From contig CATIYU010000375.1 in NCBI GenBank assembly GCA_949739085.1, positions 1 through 19,060 on the forward strand: 19,060 nucleotides of DNA, given 5' to 3'. Source of the DNA: an uncultured Eubacteriales bacterium. Its GTDB lineage: Bacteria > Bacillota_A > Clostridia > Oscillospirales > Oscillospiraceae. Position numbers and translations under genes: made by a program. Shown here in pieces: positions 1 to 7,763 of this stretch. The stretch's first letter is position 1, and the number at the start of each line of letters is the position of its first letter. Under the pieces are notes generated by a model that was given only the letters and a program-made list of their open reading frames with translations, did not search any database and was not told the DNA's origin.

Positions 1-201
1 GCCCTCCAGCTCCTTGAACCACATTTTGGCGTGCTCCTTCTCGTTGTCGGCGGTCTTCAGGAACAGGGCCGCGATCTGCTCAAAGCCCTCCTTCTTGGCT
101 TTGGAGGCGAAATATGTATATTTATTCCGCGCCTGAGACTCCCCGGCAAACGCCGCCTCCAGGTTTTTCTCTGTCTGTGTTCCCGCATACTTGTTCTGCA
201 T
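1..201 (-). CDS. rbr: Rubrerythrin, N-terminal part (runs off the window)
   Basis: Rubrerythrin is a cytosolic non-haem di-iron peroxidase that protects anaerobes from hydrogen peroxide, taking electrons through rubredoxin-like iron sites. Only the first 67 codons are present and the frame is open to the window edge. The peptide begins MQNKYAGTQTEKNLEAAFAG and continues through ESQARNKYTYFASKAKKEGF and FLKTADNEKEHAKMWFKEL. This is the first helix pair of the ferritin-like domain, with the diiron-ligand glutamate in the GESQARNKY motif and ExxH in NEKEHAK. The C-terminal rubredoxin-like domain would lie outside the window and cannot be checked. The ATG start has a strong TAAGGAGGA site upstream. 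It lies downstream of the SDR gene, separated by a hairpin. No separate promoter fits in the gap, so read-through from the SDR promoter is likely. Confidence 0.93.
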   Translation of the reverse strand, partial: MQNKYAGTQTEKNLEAAFAGESQARNKYTYFASKAKKEGFEQIAALFLKTADNEKEHAKMWFKELEG

Positions 202-236
202 GTGATGTTCCTCCTTATTTTTTATAAAAATATCCA

Positions 237-270
237 GCGCCCGCGGGGAGAGACGCCTCCCCACGGGCGC
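237..270 (-). terminator. Hairpin terminator or attenuator between SDR gene and rubrerythrin
   Basis: Two 14-nt arms (237-250 and 257-270) enclose a 6-nt loop. On the minus-strand RNA all 14 positions pair, one as G-U. On the other strand that pair would be C-A, so the hairpin is built for minus-strand transcription. It is followed by an interrupted T-rich stretch (GGATATTTTTATAAAAAATA) rather than a clean U-run, so it may be a leaky terminator that lets part of the SDR transcript reach rubrerythrin. Confidence 0.75.
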
Positions 271-300
271 ATAGAGCCGTTCACGCCGTGCGCAGTCCAA

Positions 301-1038
301 TCAGGTCATTGCCGCACCGTCCACCCGCAGGGTGACGCCGGTGACATACGAGGCCAAATCGCTGGCCAGATACAGGTATGCGTTGGCGATGTCCACGGGC
401 TCGCCCACCCGGCCCAGAGGAATCCCGGCGGAAATGCGCTCCACCATCTCCTGGGGCAGCGCGGCCACCATGTCGGTCCGGGTGACGCCAGGGGCCACGG
501 CGTTTACACGGATGTGGTCCTTGGCCAGCTCCCGGGCCAGAGACCTTGTCATGCCGTTGACGGCAAACTTGGTGGTGGGATAGCCGCAGCCAATGGGCTG
601 GCCGTATTCGCCCACCATGGAGCTGGTGTTAATGATGACGCCGCCGCCCTGCTCCCGCATAATCCTGGCCGCAGCCTGGGAGCAGACAAACACAGCTTTC
701 AGGTTGATGTCCAGAATCTGGGAGAACTCCTCCAGGGTGTAGTCATAGAGGCTGGTGCGGGAGGAGACGCCCGCGTTATTGGCCAGGATGTCCAGCCCGC
801 CAAACCGCTCCCGCACAGAGGCAAACGCCTCGGCCACCTCCTCCGGACTGCACAGGTCCGGCCAGACGCCCATGACCCGTCCGCCGTATTCCGCCAGGCC
901 CGCCAGCGCCTTCTCCACGGTCTCCTGTCTGGAACCCGTCACCGCCACGTTCGCCCCGTTTTCCAGATATTTTTTCACAATGGCCAGACCAATGCCCCGG
1001 GTGCCGCCGGTTACAACCGCTGTCTTATTTTTTAACAT
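301..1038 (-). CDS. SDR-family oxidoreductase (FabG-like)
   Basis: This 245-residue protein is a classical short-chain dehydrogenase/reductase, a cytosolic NAD(P)H-dependent enzyme that interconverts a ketone and an alcohol. The Rossmann cofactor loop TGGTRGIG is at residues 10-17, NNAG at 87-90, and the catalytic tetrad appears intact as N111, S140, Y153 and K157. The C-terminal GIPLGRVGEPVDIANAYLYL and VTGVTLRVDGA segments are typical of FabG-type SDRs. The length is normal for the family. The ATG start is preceded by AAGGAAG. Nothing around it suggests fatty-acid synthesis, and the substrate cannot be told from sequence, so no gene symbol is given. It has its own promoter about 90 nt upstream and ends just before a strong hairpin. 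Confidence 0.92.
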   Translation of the reverse strand: MLKNKTAVVTGGTRGIGLAIVKKYLENGANVAVTGSRQETVEKALAGLAEYGGRVMGVWPDLCSPEEVAEAFASVRERFGGLDILANNAGVSSRTSLYDYTLEEFSQILDINLKAVFVCSQAAARIMREQGGGVIINTSSMVGEYGQPIGCGYPTTKFAVNGMTRSLARELAKDHIRVNAVAPGVTRTDMVAALPQEMVERISAGIPLGRVGEPVDIANAYLYLASDLASYVTGVTLRVDGAAMT

Positions 1039-1126
1039 ATCAATTTCTTCCTTGCCATGAATTTAGGGGAAGCCGCCCAAGCGCGGGGACCTCCCTACGG
1101 AAAGTCTTTCTAAATAGTCCAAAATT

Positions 1127-1155
1127 ATTCTAGTGGTCCGGCCTCCCCTTGTCAA
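1127..1155 (-). promoter_or_regulatory. Near-consensus sigma-A promoter for the SDR gene
   Basis: On the minus strand TTGACA (1150-1155) and TAGAAT (1127-1132) are separated by exactly 17 bp. The -35 box is a perfect match and the -10 has five of six consensus bases. Transcription would start near 1120 and give a leader of about 80 nt before the SDR start codon. This indicates that the SDR gene is transcribed separately from the amidohydrolase genes upstream. No clear terminator was seen between 1156 and 1209. Confidence 0.8.
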
Positions 1156-1209
1156 GAAGAAATGTAAATTTTTTCTAACCTCTTTCCGCCCGGCCTCCTG
1201 GCACGCCGG

Positions 1210-2361
1210 TCAGCGCTCTCCCCGGTAGACGGTCTGCCCGCCGATTAGGACCCGCTCCAGCACGGCGCTGGTGGAAACGCAGGGCATCGCGCTCCAGAGC
1301 AGGATATCCGCGTCCTTCCCCACGGCTAGAGAACCCACCCGGTCCTCCACGCCAGTAATCTTCGCGGCGTTAATCGTCACCATCGCCAGCGCCCGCAGCG
1401 GGTCCATCCCCCGGCGGACGCACTCGCCCATCTCATACACCAGCAGGTTGACGCTGGTCACCGGGCCGTCGGTCATCACCGCCACATTGACCCCCCGCTC
1501 GTCCAAGCCCAGGCAGCATTCGTAGTCCAGCTTGCCCCCCTCGCCGGGGAACAGCGGCTCGCTGGTGGGGCCGAACACAACGCCGCAGACATGGGGGTCC
1601 GCCAGCTCATCCAGGAAATCGCTGGCCCCTTGGGCATGGTCCAGTGTGACCAGAATATCGAAATCTCTGGCGGCCTCCAGCACCGTCATCATGTCATGCA
1701 TATAACTGTGGACCTTCAGGGGGATCTTCTTCTCCAGCACCGGGATGCCGTGCTCCAGCCCCAGGTCGTAGGGCGGCAGCTTCGCCTCGTCTCCCCCGGC
1801 GGCGGACTTCTTCTCCATGTACTCCCGCACATCCCGCAGATACCCCCGCAGGAGATTGGCAATGGCCATCCGGGTCATGGGGGCCTTGTGCTTGGCGGCG
1901 TAGCAGCCCTTGGGATTGATGCCCATGGCGGCCTTCATCGCCGCCGGACGCCGCAGCACCCGGTCCTTGCCCGCGGACTTGTAGGCGACGGCCCAGCCGC
2001 AGACTACGTTGGCGGAACCCGGGGCCAGGCAGGAGGTGGTGATGCCCTGGGCGATAGCGGTTTTAAACCGCCGGTCCTCCGGGTCGATGCCGTAGAGCGC
2101 GTCCAGCTCTGGGGTTAGAGGGTTGGTCATCTCGTTGAGGTCCTGGCCCCCCTCGGTGGGGCTGAAAATCCCGCCCACATGGCTGTGGGCGTCCACAAAG
2201 CCAGGGGTGACAATCTTTCCAGACGCGTCGATGACCTCAGCCCCCCCGGCGTCAAGCCCCGGAGCGATCTCCACAATCTTTCCCTTATCAATCCGTATAT
2301 CCCCCTGAACCACGCCCTGTCCGTCCATGGTGTAAAGGGTTCCGTTTTTTATCACATACAT
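1210..2361 (-). CDS. Amidohydrolase-family metal hydrolase with intact metal site
   Basis: This 383-residue cytosolic protein has no signal peptide and belongs to the amidohydrolase superfamily, in the imidazolonepropionase/Xaa-Pro dipeptidase-like branch. A small N-terminal beta-sandwich (about 1-52) leads to PGFVDAHSHVG, with metal ligands H59 and H61. Further likely ligands are H218 (KVHSYMHD), H242 (TLDHAQG) and D298 (MTDGP). The C-terminal GSLAVGKDADILLW segment (about 343-356) closes the sandwich. These enzymes hydrolyse cyclic or linear amide bonds. Dipeptidase-like activity on products of the neighbouring peptide-import system is inferred from context only. The ATG overlaps the end of the preceding paralogue by 10 bp, so translation is probably coupled. 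A GGAGGGGG site lies upstream. Confidence 0.88.
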   Translation of the reverse strand: MYVIKNGTLYTMDGQGVVQGDIRIDKGKIVEIAPGLDAGGAEVIDASGKIVTPGFVDAHSHVGGIFSPTEGGQDLNEMTNPLTPELDALYGIDPEDRRFKTAIAQGITTSCLAPGSANVVCGWAVAYKSAGKDRVLRRPAAMKAAMGINPKGCYAAKHKAPMTRMAIANLLRGYLRDVREYMEKKSAAGGDEAKLPPYDLGLEHGIPVLEKKIPLKVHSYMHDMMTVLEAARDFDILVTLDHAQGASDFLDELADPHVCGVVFGPTSEPLFPGEGGKLDYECCLGLDERGVNVAVMTDGPVTSVNLLVYEMGECVRRGMDPLRALAMVTINAAKITGVEDRVGSLAVGKDADILLWSAMPCVSTSAVLERVLIGGQTVYRGER

Positions 2362-3512
2362 TTGCGTTCATCCCCCTCCCGATAGATGACCTCGCCGCCC
2401 AGATAGGTGCGGACAACCTTTGCCTGCCATGTCTCCATGGGGTTTGCGCTCCATATGGTCAAATCCGCCCGCAGCCCCTCCCGGATGCTTCCGGTCTGGC
2501 CGTCCAGGCCCAGCAGCCTGGCCGGGGCGCTGGTGGCCATAGACAGCACTCGCTCTCCGTCCCGCAGGACCTTCATCATCTCCGCGCAGTTCCAGAGGAT
2601 ATCCTCCCGGGCGGACATGGAGTTGGTAGCCGTGCCGCTGAGGACCACCGGTACGCCCTGCTCCGCCAGCTTCGCGATTCCCCGCAGATTCAGCTGCATG
2701 GCGTAGTCGTCCAGCGGGGAGGCCGCCACCCGCACCACCACGGGGATTTTCTTCTCCACAATCCACGCCTCCTCCCCGGTCAGGCCAAAACCGTTGACCA
2801 GCACAAGCCGCAGCTCAGGATACTGCTCCACGATCTCGCGCACCCGCTCCGCGGCAGCCAGGGAGTCGCAGGCCGCGAACAGCGGCAGCTCCCCCTTCAC
2901 CACCCGCTGCAAGGCCAGGAGCTTGCGGTCCTCCGGCTTATCCGCCTCTCTCTTGTAGGCGGCTGCCTTGCGGAGCTGCTCGCCAAAATGGGTGAAAATC
3001 CACATCCGGGTCTGCGGAGCGGCGGGCCGGGAGGCGTAAGTAATCTTCAAGCTGTTGGTGACCGACGCCATCATGGCGATATCCCGCCGCAGGCACATCT
3101 TATAGGGATTGACGCCCTCCACGGTGAAGGCAGCCAGGGTCCCGCCAAAGAGGTTGTTATCCGAGGGGGCCACTCCTACCGCCGTAATGCCGTAGGCCCC
3201 CAGCTGCTGGGCGGAGGCGGCCCGGCCGTTAAAGGCGTAGAAGGCGTCCAGCTCCGGCGTAATGGGGTCGCTGCGCTCGTCGTTGTCGTTGGAGGAGGGG
3301 CGGATTTCGTATACAGAGCCGTTCACGCCCCAGTGGGAGACCGCCTGGATAAAACCGGGCAGGACCTCCATTCCCGCCGCGTCAAAGACCTCCTCTCCCT
3401 CCCGGGCAGACAGGCTCTCCCCCAGGCCGGTAATGAGGCCGTCCTCCATGCGCAGGTCCAGCCGGCCGGCAAAGCCGAGGCCGTCGTGGATGGTACCGTT
3501 TTTTATCAGCAT
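2352..3512 (-). CDS. Amidohydrolase-like protein lacking most metal ligands (probable pseudoenzyme)
   Basis: This 386-residue protein is a paralogue of the next gene. It shares the M(Y)xIKNGTI start, the PITPELDAFY segment, the EKKIP motif and the C-terminal GSIREGLRADLTIW closing strand. The metal site is lost. HSH of the neighbour is V58-S59-H60 here, the next His aligns with A214, the LDH motif with VNG (about 239-241), and the catalytic Asp with T294 in LSGTAT. It is probably non-catalytic and may form a heteromer with the active partner encoded next to it (inference). The open frame extends upstream to 3758, but that part overlaps a terminator and the DUF3899-like gene. The ATG at 3512 has a TTAGGAGAAA site and matches the paralogue's N-terminus. 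Confidence 0.85.
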   Translation of the reverse strand: MLIKNGTIHDGLGFAGRLDLRMEDGLITGLGESLSAREGEEVFDAAGMEVLPGFIQAVSHWGVNGSVYEIRPSSNDNDERSDPITPELDAFYAFNGRAASAQQLGAYGITAVGVAPSDNNLFGGTLAAFTVEGVNPYKMCLRRDIAMMASVTNSLKITYASRPAAPQTRMWIFTHFGEQLRKAAAYKREADKPEDRKLLALQRVVKGELPLFAACDSLAAAERVREIVEQYPELRLVLVNGFGLTGEEAWIVEKKIPVVVRVAASPLDDYAMQLNLRGIAKLAEQGVPVVLSGTATNSMSAREDILWNCAEMMKVLRDGERVLSMATSAPARLLGLDGQTGSIREGLRADLTIWSANPMETWQAKVVRTYLGGEVIYREGDERKCM

Positions 3513-3551
3513 AAGCCTTTCTCCTAAAAAATATTTCTGCCAGAAAAGAAG

Positions 3552-3583
3552 GGGGGAAGTGCGCCGCCGGGCGCACCTCCCCC
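3552..3583 (-). terminator. Terminator at the end of the opp transcription unit
   Basis: Arms 3552-3565 and 3570-3583 form a 14-bp stem with a 4-nt loop on the minus-strand RNA, with one G-U pair and a G/C-rich base. It is followed by CTTCTTTTCTG, a short U-rich tract. It lies about 30 nt after the stop of the DUF3899-like gene and 39 nt before the start of the pseudo-amidohydrolase gene. No promoter is visible in between, so some read-through into the amidohydrolase pair is likely. Confidence 0.75.
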
Positions 3584-3612
3584 TTGCGGGCAGGTTCTGT
3601 CCGGACCGCGCC

Positions 3613-3960
3613 CTACAGGACGGCCCAGAGGGCAAAGGACGCCAGGATAAACGCCGCGCTGAGCAGCAGCAGCTCCTGATACCGCTGGGTGTATGGATGC
3701 TCGTTGGTGTACTCAAAAAAGCTCTGCTTTGTCCGTCCCAGCAGCCGCTGGGTCCCATAGATGGCGCTGTCGAACAGGCCCAGTCTCCGCACCACCCGGA
3801 AAAGTCCCACGCACAGGAAAAAGATTCCCGAGAGGAACAGCCCGTCCACCGGGCGCAGCTGCCCGTCCAGGCGCAGATAGTACAGCGTAATGACGGCGGC
3901 CAGAAGGAGCATCCACAAAAGATTTTTCATCAGGCCGCGCCGGTCCAGCTTTCCCCTCAT
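3613..3960 (-). CDS. Small integral membrane protein, DUF3899-like
   Basis: This 115-residue protein has three hydrophobic segments, at about residues 12-29, 38-57 and 96-114. Between the second and third is a soluble stretch containing GLFDSAIYGTQRL, followed by an aromatic-rich part (FFEYTNEHPYTQRYQ). That pattern recalls the DUF3899 family, whose function is unknown; the assignment is from memory and moderately sure. The N-terminus is strongly basic (MRGKLDRRGLMK). Its ATG begins one base after the oppF stop codon, so it is almost certainly co-translated with the transporter. It is the last gene before a terminator. A later ATG at residue 11 is possible but has no well-placed ribosome binding site. 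A role in peptide transport is suggested only by position. Confidence 0.75.
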   Translation of the reverse strand: MRGKLDRRGLMKNLLWMLLLAAVITLYYLRLDGQLRPVDGLFLSGIFFLCVGLFRVVRRLGLFDSAIYGTQRLLGRTKQSFFEYTNEHPYTQRYQELLLLSAAFILASFALWAVL

Positions 3961-3961
3961 G

Positions 3962-4897
3962 CTACCGCGCCTTTTGGTACGCCTCGAACTCCTTGCCGGA
4001 CATCAGCACCAGATGCCCAGGCTCCACCTCCCGCATTTCCGGCGGGTCGTCTTGGGTGTACTGGTGGGAGGCGGGGTCGTACTCGAACCGGACCCGCTTT
4101 TTCTCCACCAGCGGGTTGGGGACGGGGATGGCGGAGAGCAGGGAGCGCGTATAGGCGTGGACGGGATTGCTGTAGAGCAGCTCCGAGGGGGCGGTCTCTA
4201 CGATCTGCCCCCGGTTCATCACGGCAATGCGCTCTGAGAAGTATTTGACCACAGAGAGGTCGTGGGCGATAAAGAGGATAGTCAGCCCCAGCTCCTGCCG
4301 GAGGTCGTTGAGCAGATTGAGCACCTGCGCCTGGATGGACACGTCCAGGGCGGAGATGGGCTCGTCCGCGATAACCAGGTCTGGCTTCGTAATCAGGGCC
4401 CGGGCGATGCAGATGCGCTGCCGCTGTCCGCCGGAGAACTCGTGGGGGTAGCGGGTGGCGTGCTCCCCGGTCAAACCCACCAGCTCCAGCATCCTGCGCA
4501 CATTGGCCTTCAGCTCCTCCCGTGAGGGGAAGACGCCGTTGAGCCGCGCCCCCTCGGAGATGATCTCCTCCACCGTCATTCTGGGGTTCAGGGAGGCCAC
4601 GGGGTCCTGGAAAATCATCTGCATCCGGCTGGTGACGGCCCGGCTCTCCTCCTTGGAGAGCTTCCCGTCAATCCGGCTTCCGTTGAACCAGACCTCGCCG
4701 GAGGTGGGCTTATACAGGCGGATGATGGTGCGGCCCGTGGTGGTTTTTCCACAGCCGGACTCCCCCACCAGGCCGAAGGTCTCCCCCTTGAACACCTCAA
4801 AATTAACGTCGTGCACCGCTTTTGAGGGCGTTTTGCCCTGGTAAAAGTATTTGCAGAGGTGCTTTACCTCCAGCACGGGGACTTTTTTCTCACTCAT
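3962..4897 (-). CDS. oppF: Oligopeptide ABC transporter ATP-binding protein OppF
   Basis: This 311-residue protein is one of the two cytosolic ATPases that power an Opp/Dpp-type peptide importer. Walker A GESGCGKTT is at residues 45-53, the ABC signature SGGQRQR at 155-161, Walker B LVIADEP at 174-180 and the H-loop histidine at 212. The C-terminal tail with YDPASHQYTQDDPPEMREVE is typical of the OppF subunit and lacks the cysteine cluster of Dpp-type ATPases. The start codon overlaps the end of oppD by 8 bp (ATGAGTGA), which implies translational coupling. The stop is one base before the DUF3899-like gene. The peptide specificity (oligo- or dipeptide) cannot be read from this subunit. Confidence 0.93.
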   Translation of the reverse strand: MSEKKVPVLEVKHLCKYFYQGKTPSKAVHDVNFEVFKGETFGLVGESGCGKTTTGRTIIRLYKPTSGEVWFNGSRIDGKLSKEESRAVTSRMQMIFQDPVASLNPRMTVEEIISEGARLNGVFPSREELKANVRRMLELVGLTGEHATRYPHEFSGGQRQRICIARALITKPDLVIADEPISALDVSIQAQVLNLLNDLRQELGLTILFIAHDLSVVKYFSERIAVMNRGQIVETAPSELLYSNPVHAYTRSLLSAIPVPNPLVEKKRVRFEYDPASHQYTQDDPPEMREVEPGHLVLMSGKEFEAYQKAR

Positions 4898-5939
4898 TGC
4901 ACTCTCTCGCCTCCTTCAGCTGCTGCTGGATCCGCTCCTTCAGCTCCGCCGGCATCTCCACCTTGGGCGCGTCCGGGTGCAGCATCCATGTGGCGGCGTA
5001 GTGCGTATCCGAGACCTTAAACATCGGCGGCTCCCGCTCAAAGTCGATTTTCATGGCGTAGTGGTTTCGGGGGGCGAAGGCGTCCCCCTTGGGCGGATAG
5101 AGCATGTTGGGCGGCGTGCCGGGAATTACCATGAGCTTGCTGCTGCCCTTGGTCTCCAGGCTGGGCATGGAGGCCAGCAGGCTCCAGGTGTAGGGGTGTC
5201 TGGGGTCGTAGAAGATGTCCTCCACGGTGCCCGCCTCCACGATCTTACCCGCGTACATCACATACACCCGGTCCGCCATATTGGCCACCACCCCCAGGTC
5301 GTGGGTGATGAAAATAACGGAGAGGTTCTTCTCCCGCTGTATTTTCTTGATGAGCTCCAGGATCTGGGATTGAATGGTCACGTCCAGGGCGGTGGTGGGC
5401 TCGTCGCAGATAAGCAGCTCCGGGTTGGACGCCAGCGCGATGGCAATAACAATCCGCTGCCGCATACCGCCGGAGAACTGGAAGGGGTACTCGTTGAACC
5501 GCTTTTCCGCCTCGGGAATGCCCACCGCCTTCATCAGCTCCAGGGCCCGGGCCGCAGCCTCGTTCTTGGGCATCTTCTGCTTGATTACCAGCGTCTCCGC
5601 GATCTGCTTGCCTATGCGCATCACCGGGTCCAGCGCGGACAGGGGGTCCTGGAAAATCATGCCGATCTCGCTGCCCCGGAGGCTGGCAAACTCCTTATCC
5701 GGAATTTGCAGCAGGTCCCTGCCCTTGTAGAGGATTTCGCCGCTGTCAACGACCGCGTTCTCCGGCAGGATCCGGGTCACCGCCTTGGTTGTCACGGATT
5801 TTCCCGAGCCGGACTCCCCCACGATCGCCAGCGTCTCTCCCTTGTTCAAGTGGAAGTCCACGCCCCGGATGGCGTGAACGGCGCCAGCGAACGCGTTGAA
5901 ATGAATATGGAGGTTTTTTACCTCAAGTATTTTTTCCAA
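4890..5939 (-). CDS. oppD: Oligopeptide ABC transporter ATP-binding protein OppD
   Basis: This 349-residue protein is the second ATPase of the peptide importer. Walker A GESGSGKS is at 41-48, signature FSGGMRQR at about 155-162, Walker B LLICDEP at 175-181 and the H-loop histidine at 213. It has the Opp-type C-terminal extension starting at PGTPPNMLYPPKG. In many relatives this extension carries four cysteines, but here the corresponding places read GDAF, PRNH, KIDF and ATWM, so the cluster is absent. As I recall, this cysteine-free form also occurs in some Firmicutes OppD proteins. The start is TTG, supported by AAGGAG 8 nt upstream (5948-5953); no nearby ATG fits. It follows the S9 peptidase gene by 21 nt and overlaps oppF by 8 bp. 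Confidence 0.93.
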   Translation of the reverse strand: MEKILEVKNLHIHFNAFAGAVHAIRGVDFHLNKGETLAIVGESGSGKSVTTKAVTRILPENAVVDSGEILYKGRDLLQIPDKEFASLRGSEIGMIFQDPLSALDPVMRIGKQIAETLVIKQKMPKNEAAARALELMKAVGIPEAEKRFNEYPFQFSGGMRQRIVIAIALASNPELLICDEPTTALDVTIQSQILELIKKIQREKNLSVIFITHDLGVVANMADRVYVMYAGKIVEAGTVEDIFYDPRHPYTWSLLASMPSLETKGSSKLMVIPGTPPNMLYPPKGDAFAPRNHYAMKIDFEREPPMFKVSDTHYAATWMLHPDAPKVEMPAELKERIQQQLKEARECNE

Positions 5940-5960
5940 AGCGTTTTCTCCTTCTTTAGA

Positions 5961-7745
5961 TCAATCCAGCTTGAGGTGCTTCTTTAAGAACGCCGCCACC
6001 TGCGGGTAGCAGTCCAGCTGGTTTTTCCGCTTGGAGAGGCCGTGTCCCTCGTCCGTATACAGCAGGTACTCCACCGGCACGCCGCGGCTGCGCAGGCTCT
6101 CCACGATCTGCTCCGCCTCGCTCACCGGCACCCGGGGGTCGTTGGACCCGTGGACCACCATCAGGGCCGCCGTAATCTGGTCCACCTTGTGGATGGGGGA
6201 CACCTGCCGGAGAATGTCGCGGTGGTGCTCCAGACTGCCGTACTCGCTCTCCCGGTGGGCCCGGCGGTACTCCGCCGTATTCTCCAGGAACGTCTCCAGG
6301 TTGCTCATGCCCACGGTGTCCACACCAGCCGCCCAGAGGTCCGGATAGAACGCGGTGCAGGCCAGGGTCATGTAGCCGCCGTAGCTGCCGCCCATAACCG
6401 CCACCTTGTCCGCGTCCGCCAGGCCCTCCTTCACCAGATGTTCGGCCAGGCAGGCGGCGTCGCGGACGCTGTCCAGCCGCTTCTCCACGTCGTCCAGGTG
6501 GACGTAGGTCCGGCCGTAGCCGGTGGACCCGCGCACATTGGGTGCCACGATCGTCAATCCCTGGCTGACCAGGTACTGGATCAGGGGAGAGAACATGGGC
6601 CGCTCCTGGCCCTCGGGTCCGCCATGGACCTCAATGGCCACGCTGCGGGAGTTCCCCTTCCCCTTGTAGACCCAGTAGGGGACGCTCAGGCCGTCGAAGG
6701 AAGCAAACCGGCAGAGTTCCGGCTCCACCAACCCGTCCGGGTCCAGGCCCTCCAGACTGGTGAAGGTCATGCGCTGGACGCAGTCGCTGTCCAGGTCCAG
6801 CATCCAGACGTCCGCCGGGCGCTTGCCGCTGCTGAGCGTGACCAGAAGGCGGTGGCTCTTCTCCGCCCAGCTGGTCCCATAGTAGGCCATGACGCCCTTG
6901 GGCATGGCGGGGGTATTTTCAAAGGCGCCGGTAACGGTGTTGTAGATCTCCAGCGCCGTGTAGCCGTCGCGGTTGATCTTGATGGCCAGGTATTTGCCGT
7001 CGCTGCTGAGGGACACGTCCTCCAGGTCCCAATTCTCCTCGTAGATCTTGGTGATGGACTCCCCGGCCACGTCGTAATAGGCCAGGTACTGGAATTCGCT
7101 GTCCTTATCCGTGAGGAAGTAGAAGCCGCTGCTGTCCCCCTTCCAGGCGGGCCGCACGTACTGTCCGCCGCAGCCGGGGTTCTTGTCGATGTTCTTCGCG
7201 GTTTTGGCCTCGGTGTCCAGAATCCACAGGCTGTTGTCCGCCTGCCCCCGCATCCGGTTGTAGAGCTGGTAGCGCCCGTCCGGAGACATGGCCGCCGGCA
7301 TGTTCCAGTACTCGTCGTCACAGACCAGAAGGATTTCCTGCCGCCCCGTCTCAATGTCCATCTGACAGAGGTCGAAGTTGCCCGGGTCCCGCCCGTTGCA
7401 GGTAAAAACAACGGTCTTTCCGTCGGGCTTGAGGCCGCCGAACTGGTGGCGGGCGGCGGGATTGGCGGTGAGGGCCCGGGGCTCCTGGCCGGGGACCAAC
7501 ATATGGAGCTGCTCCTGCTCGTTGCCGCCGGTGTCCATGGTGAAGAACACGGTCCCGTTTTTGACCGTCATATTCCACACCCGCTCCTTAAAGAAGGTCC
7601 GCTGCACCTCCTCGCCGGTGGAGAGGTTCTTCTCCCAGATCTGGTTCACGCCGCTGCGGGTGCTCAAAAAGACGAACCGGTCCTCCGCCAGCCACCGGCC
7701 GGAGGTGGACGAGCCGATATTGAAATACTGGTTGATGGTTCCCAT
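5961..7745 (-). CDS. S9-family serine peptidase (prolyl oligopeptidase / acylaminoacyl-peptidase type)
   Basis: This 594-residue protein has no signal peptide and should act in the cytosol. The N-terminal part (about 1-340) is a beta-propeller with repeated WxxDxxxG-like strands, which in this family limits substrates to short peptides. The C-terminal alpha/beta-hydrolase domain has the nucleophile motif GGSYGGYM (S454), HGSNDPRVP (D536) and DEGHG (H568), an intact catalytic triad. The HGGPEGQ segment supplies the oxyanion region. The family cuts after proline or removes acylated or other N-terminal residues; the exact specificity is not readable here. The gene lies between oppC (18 nt) and oppD (21 nt), so the peptidase is made together with the importer. 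It probably degrades the imported peptides. The ATG has an AAGGAAAGGAAGG site. Confidence 0.9.
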   Translation of the reverse strand: MGTINQYFNIGSSTSGRWLAEDRFVFLSTRSGVNQIWEKNLSTGEEVQRTFFKERVWNMTVKNGTVFFTMDTGGNEQEQLHMLVPGQEPRALTANPAARHQFGGLKPDGKTVVFTCNGRDPGNFDLCQMDIETGRQEILLVCDDEYWNMPAAMSPDGRYQLYNRMRGQADNSLWILDTEAKTAKNIDKNPGCGGQYVRPAWKGDSSGFYFLTDKDSEFQYLAYYDVAGESITKIYEENWDLEDVSLSSDGKYLAIKINRDGYTALEIYNTVTGAFENTPAMPKGVMAYYGTSWAEKSHRLLVTLSSGKRPADVWMLDLDSDCVQRMTFTSLEGLDPDGLVEPELCRFASFDGLSVPYWVYKGKGNSRSVAIEVHGGPEGQERPMFSPLIQYLVSQGLTIVAPNVRGSTGYGRTYVHLDDVEKRLDSVRDAACLAEHLVKEGLADADKVAVMGGSYGGYMTLACTAFYPDLWAAGVDTVGMSNLETFLENTAEYRRAHRESEYGSLEHHRDILRQVSPIHKVDQITAALMVVHGSNDPRVPVSEAEQIVESLRSRGVPVEYLLYTDEGHGLSKRKNQLDCYPQVAAFLKKHLKLD

Positions 7746-7763
7746 AAAGATACCTTCCTTTCC

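Noticed and set aside
1156..1209. Possible terminator after the intact amidohydrolase gene
   Set aside because: Only a weak 5-bp stem with a 10-nt loop can be drawn and no U-run follows it.
3513..3758. N-terminal extension of the pseudo-amidohydrolase by 82 codons
   Set aside because: It crosses the terminator hairpin and the DUF3899-like gene and has Arg/Ser/Pro-rich sequence without homology; the shorter start matches the paralogue.
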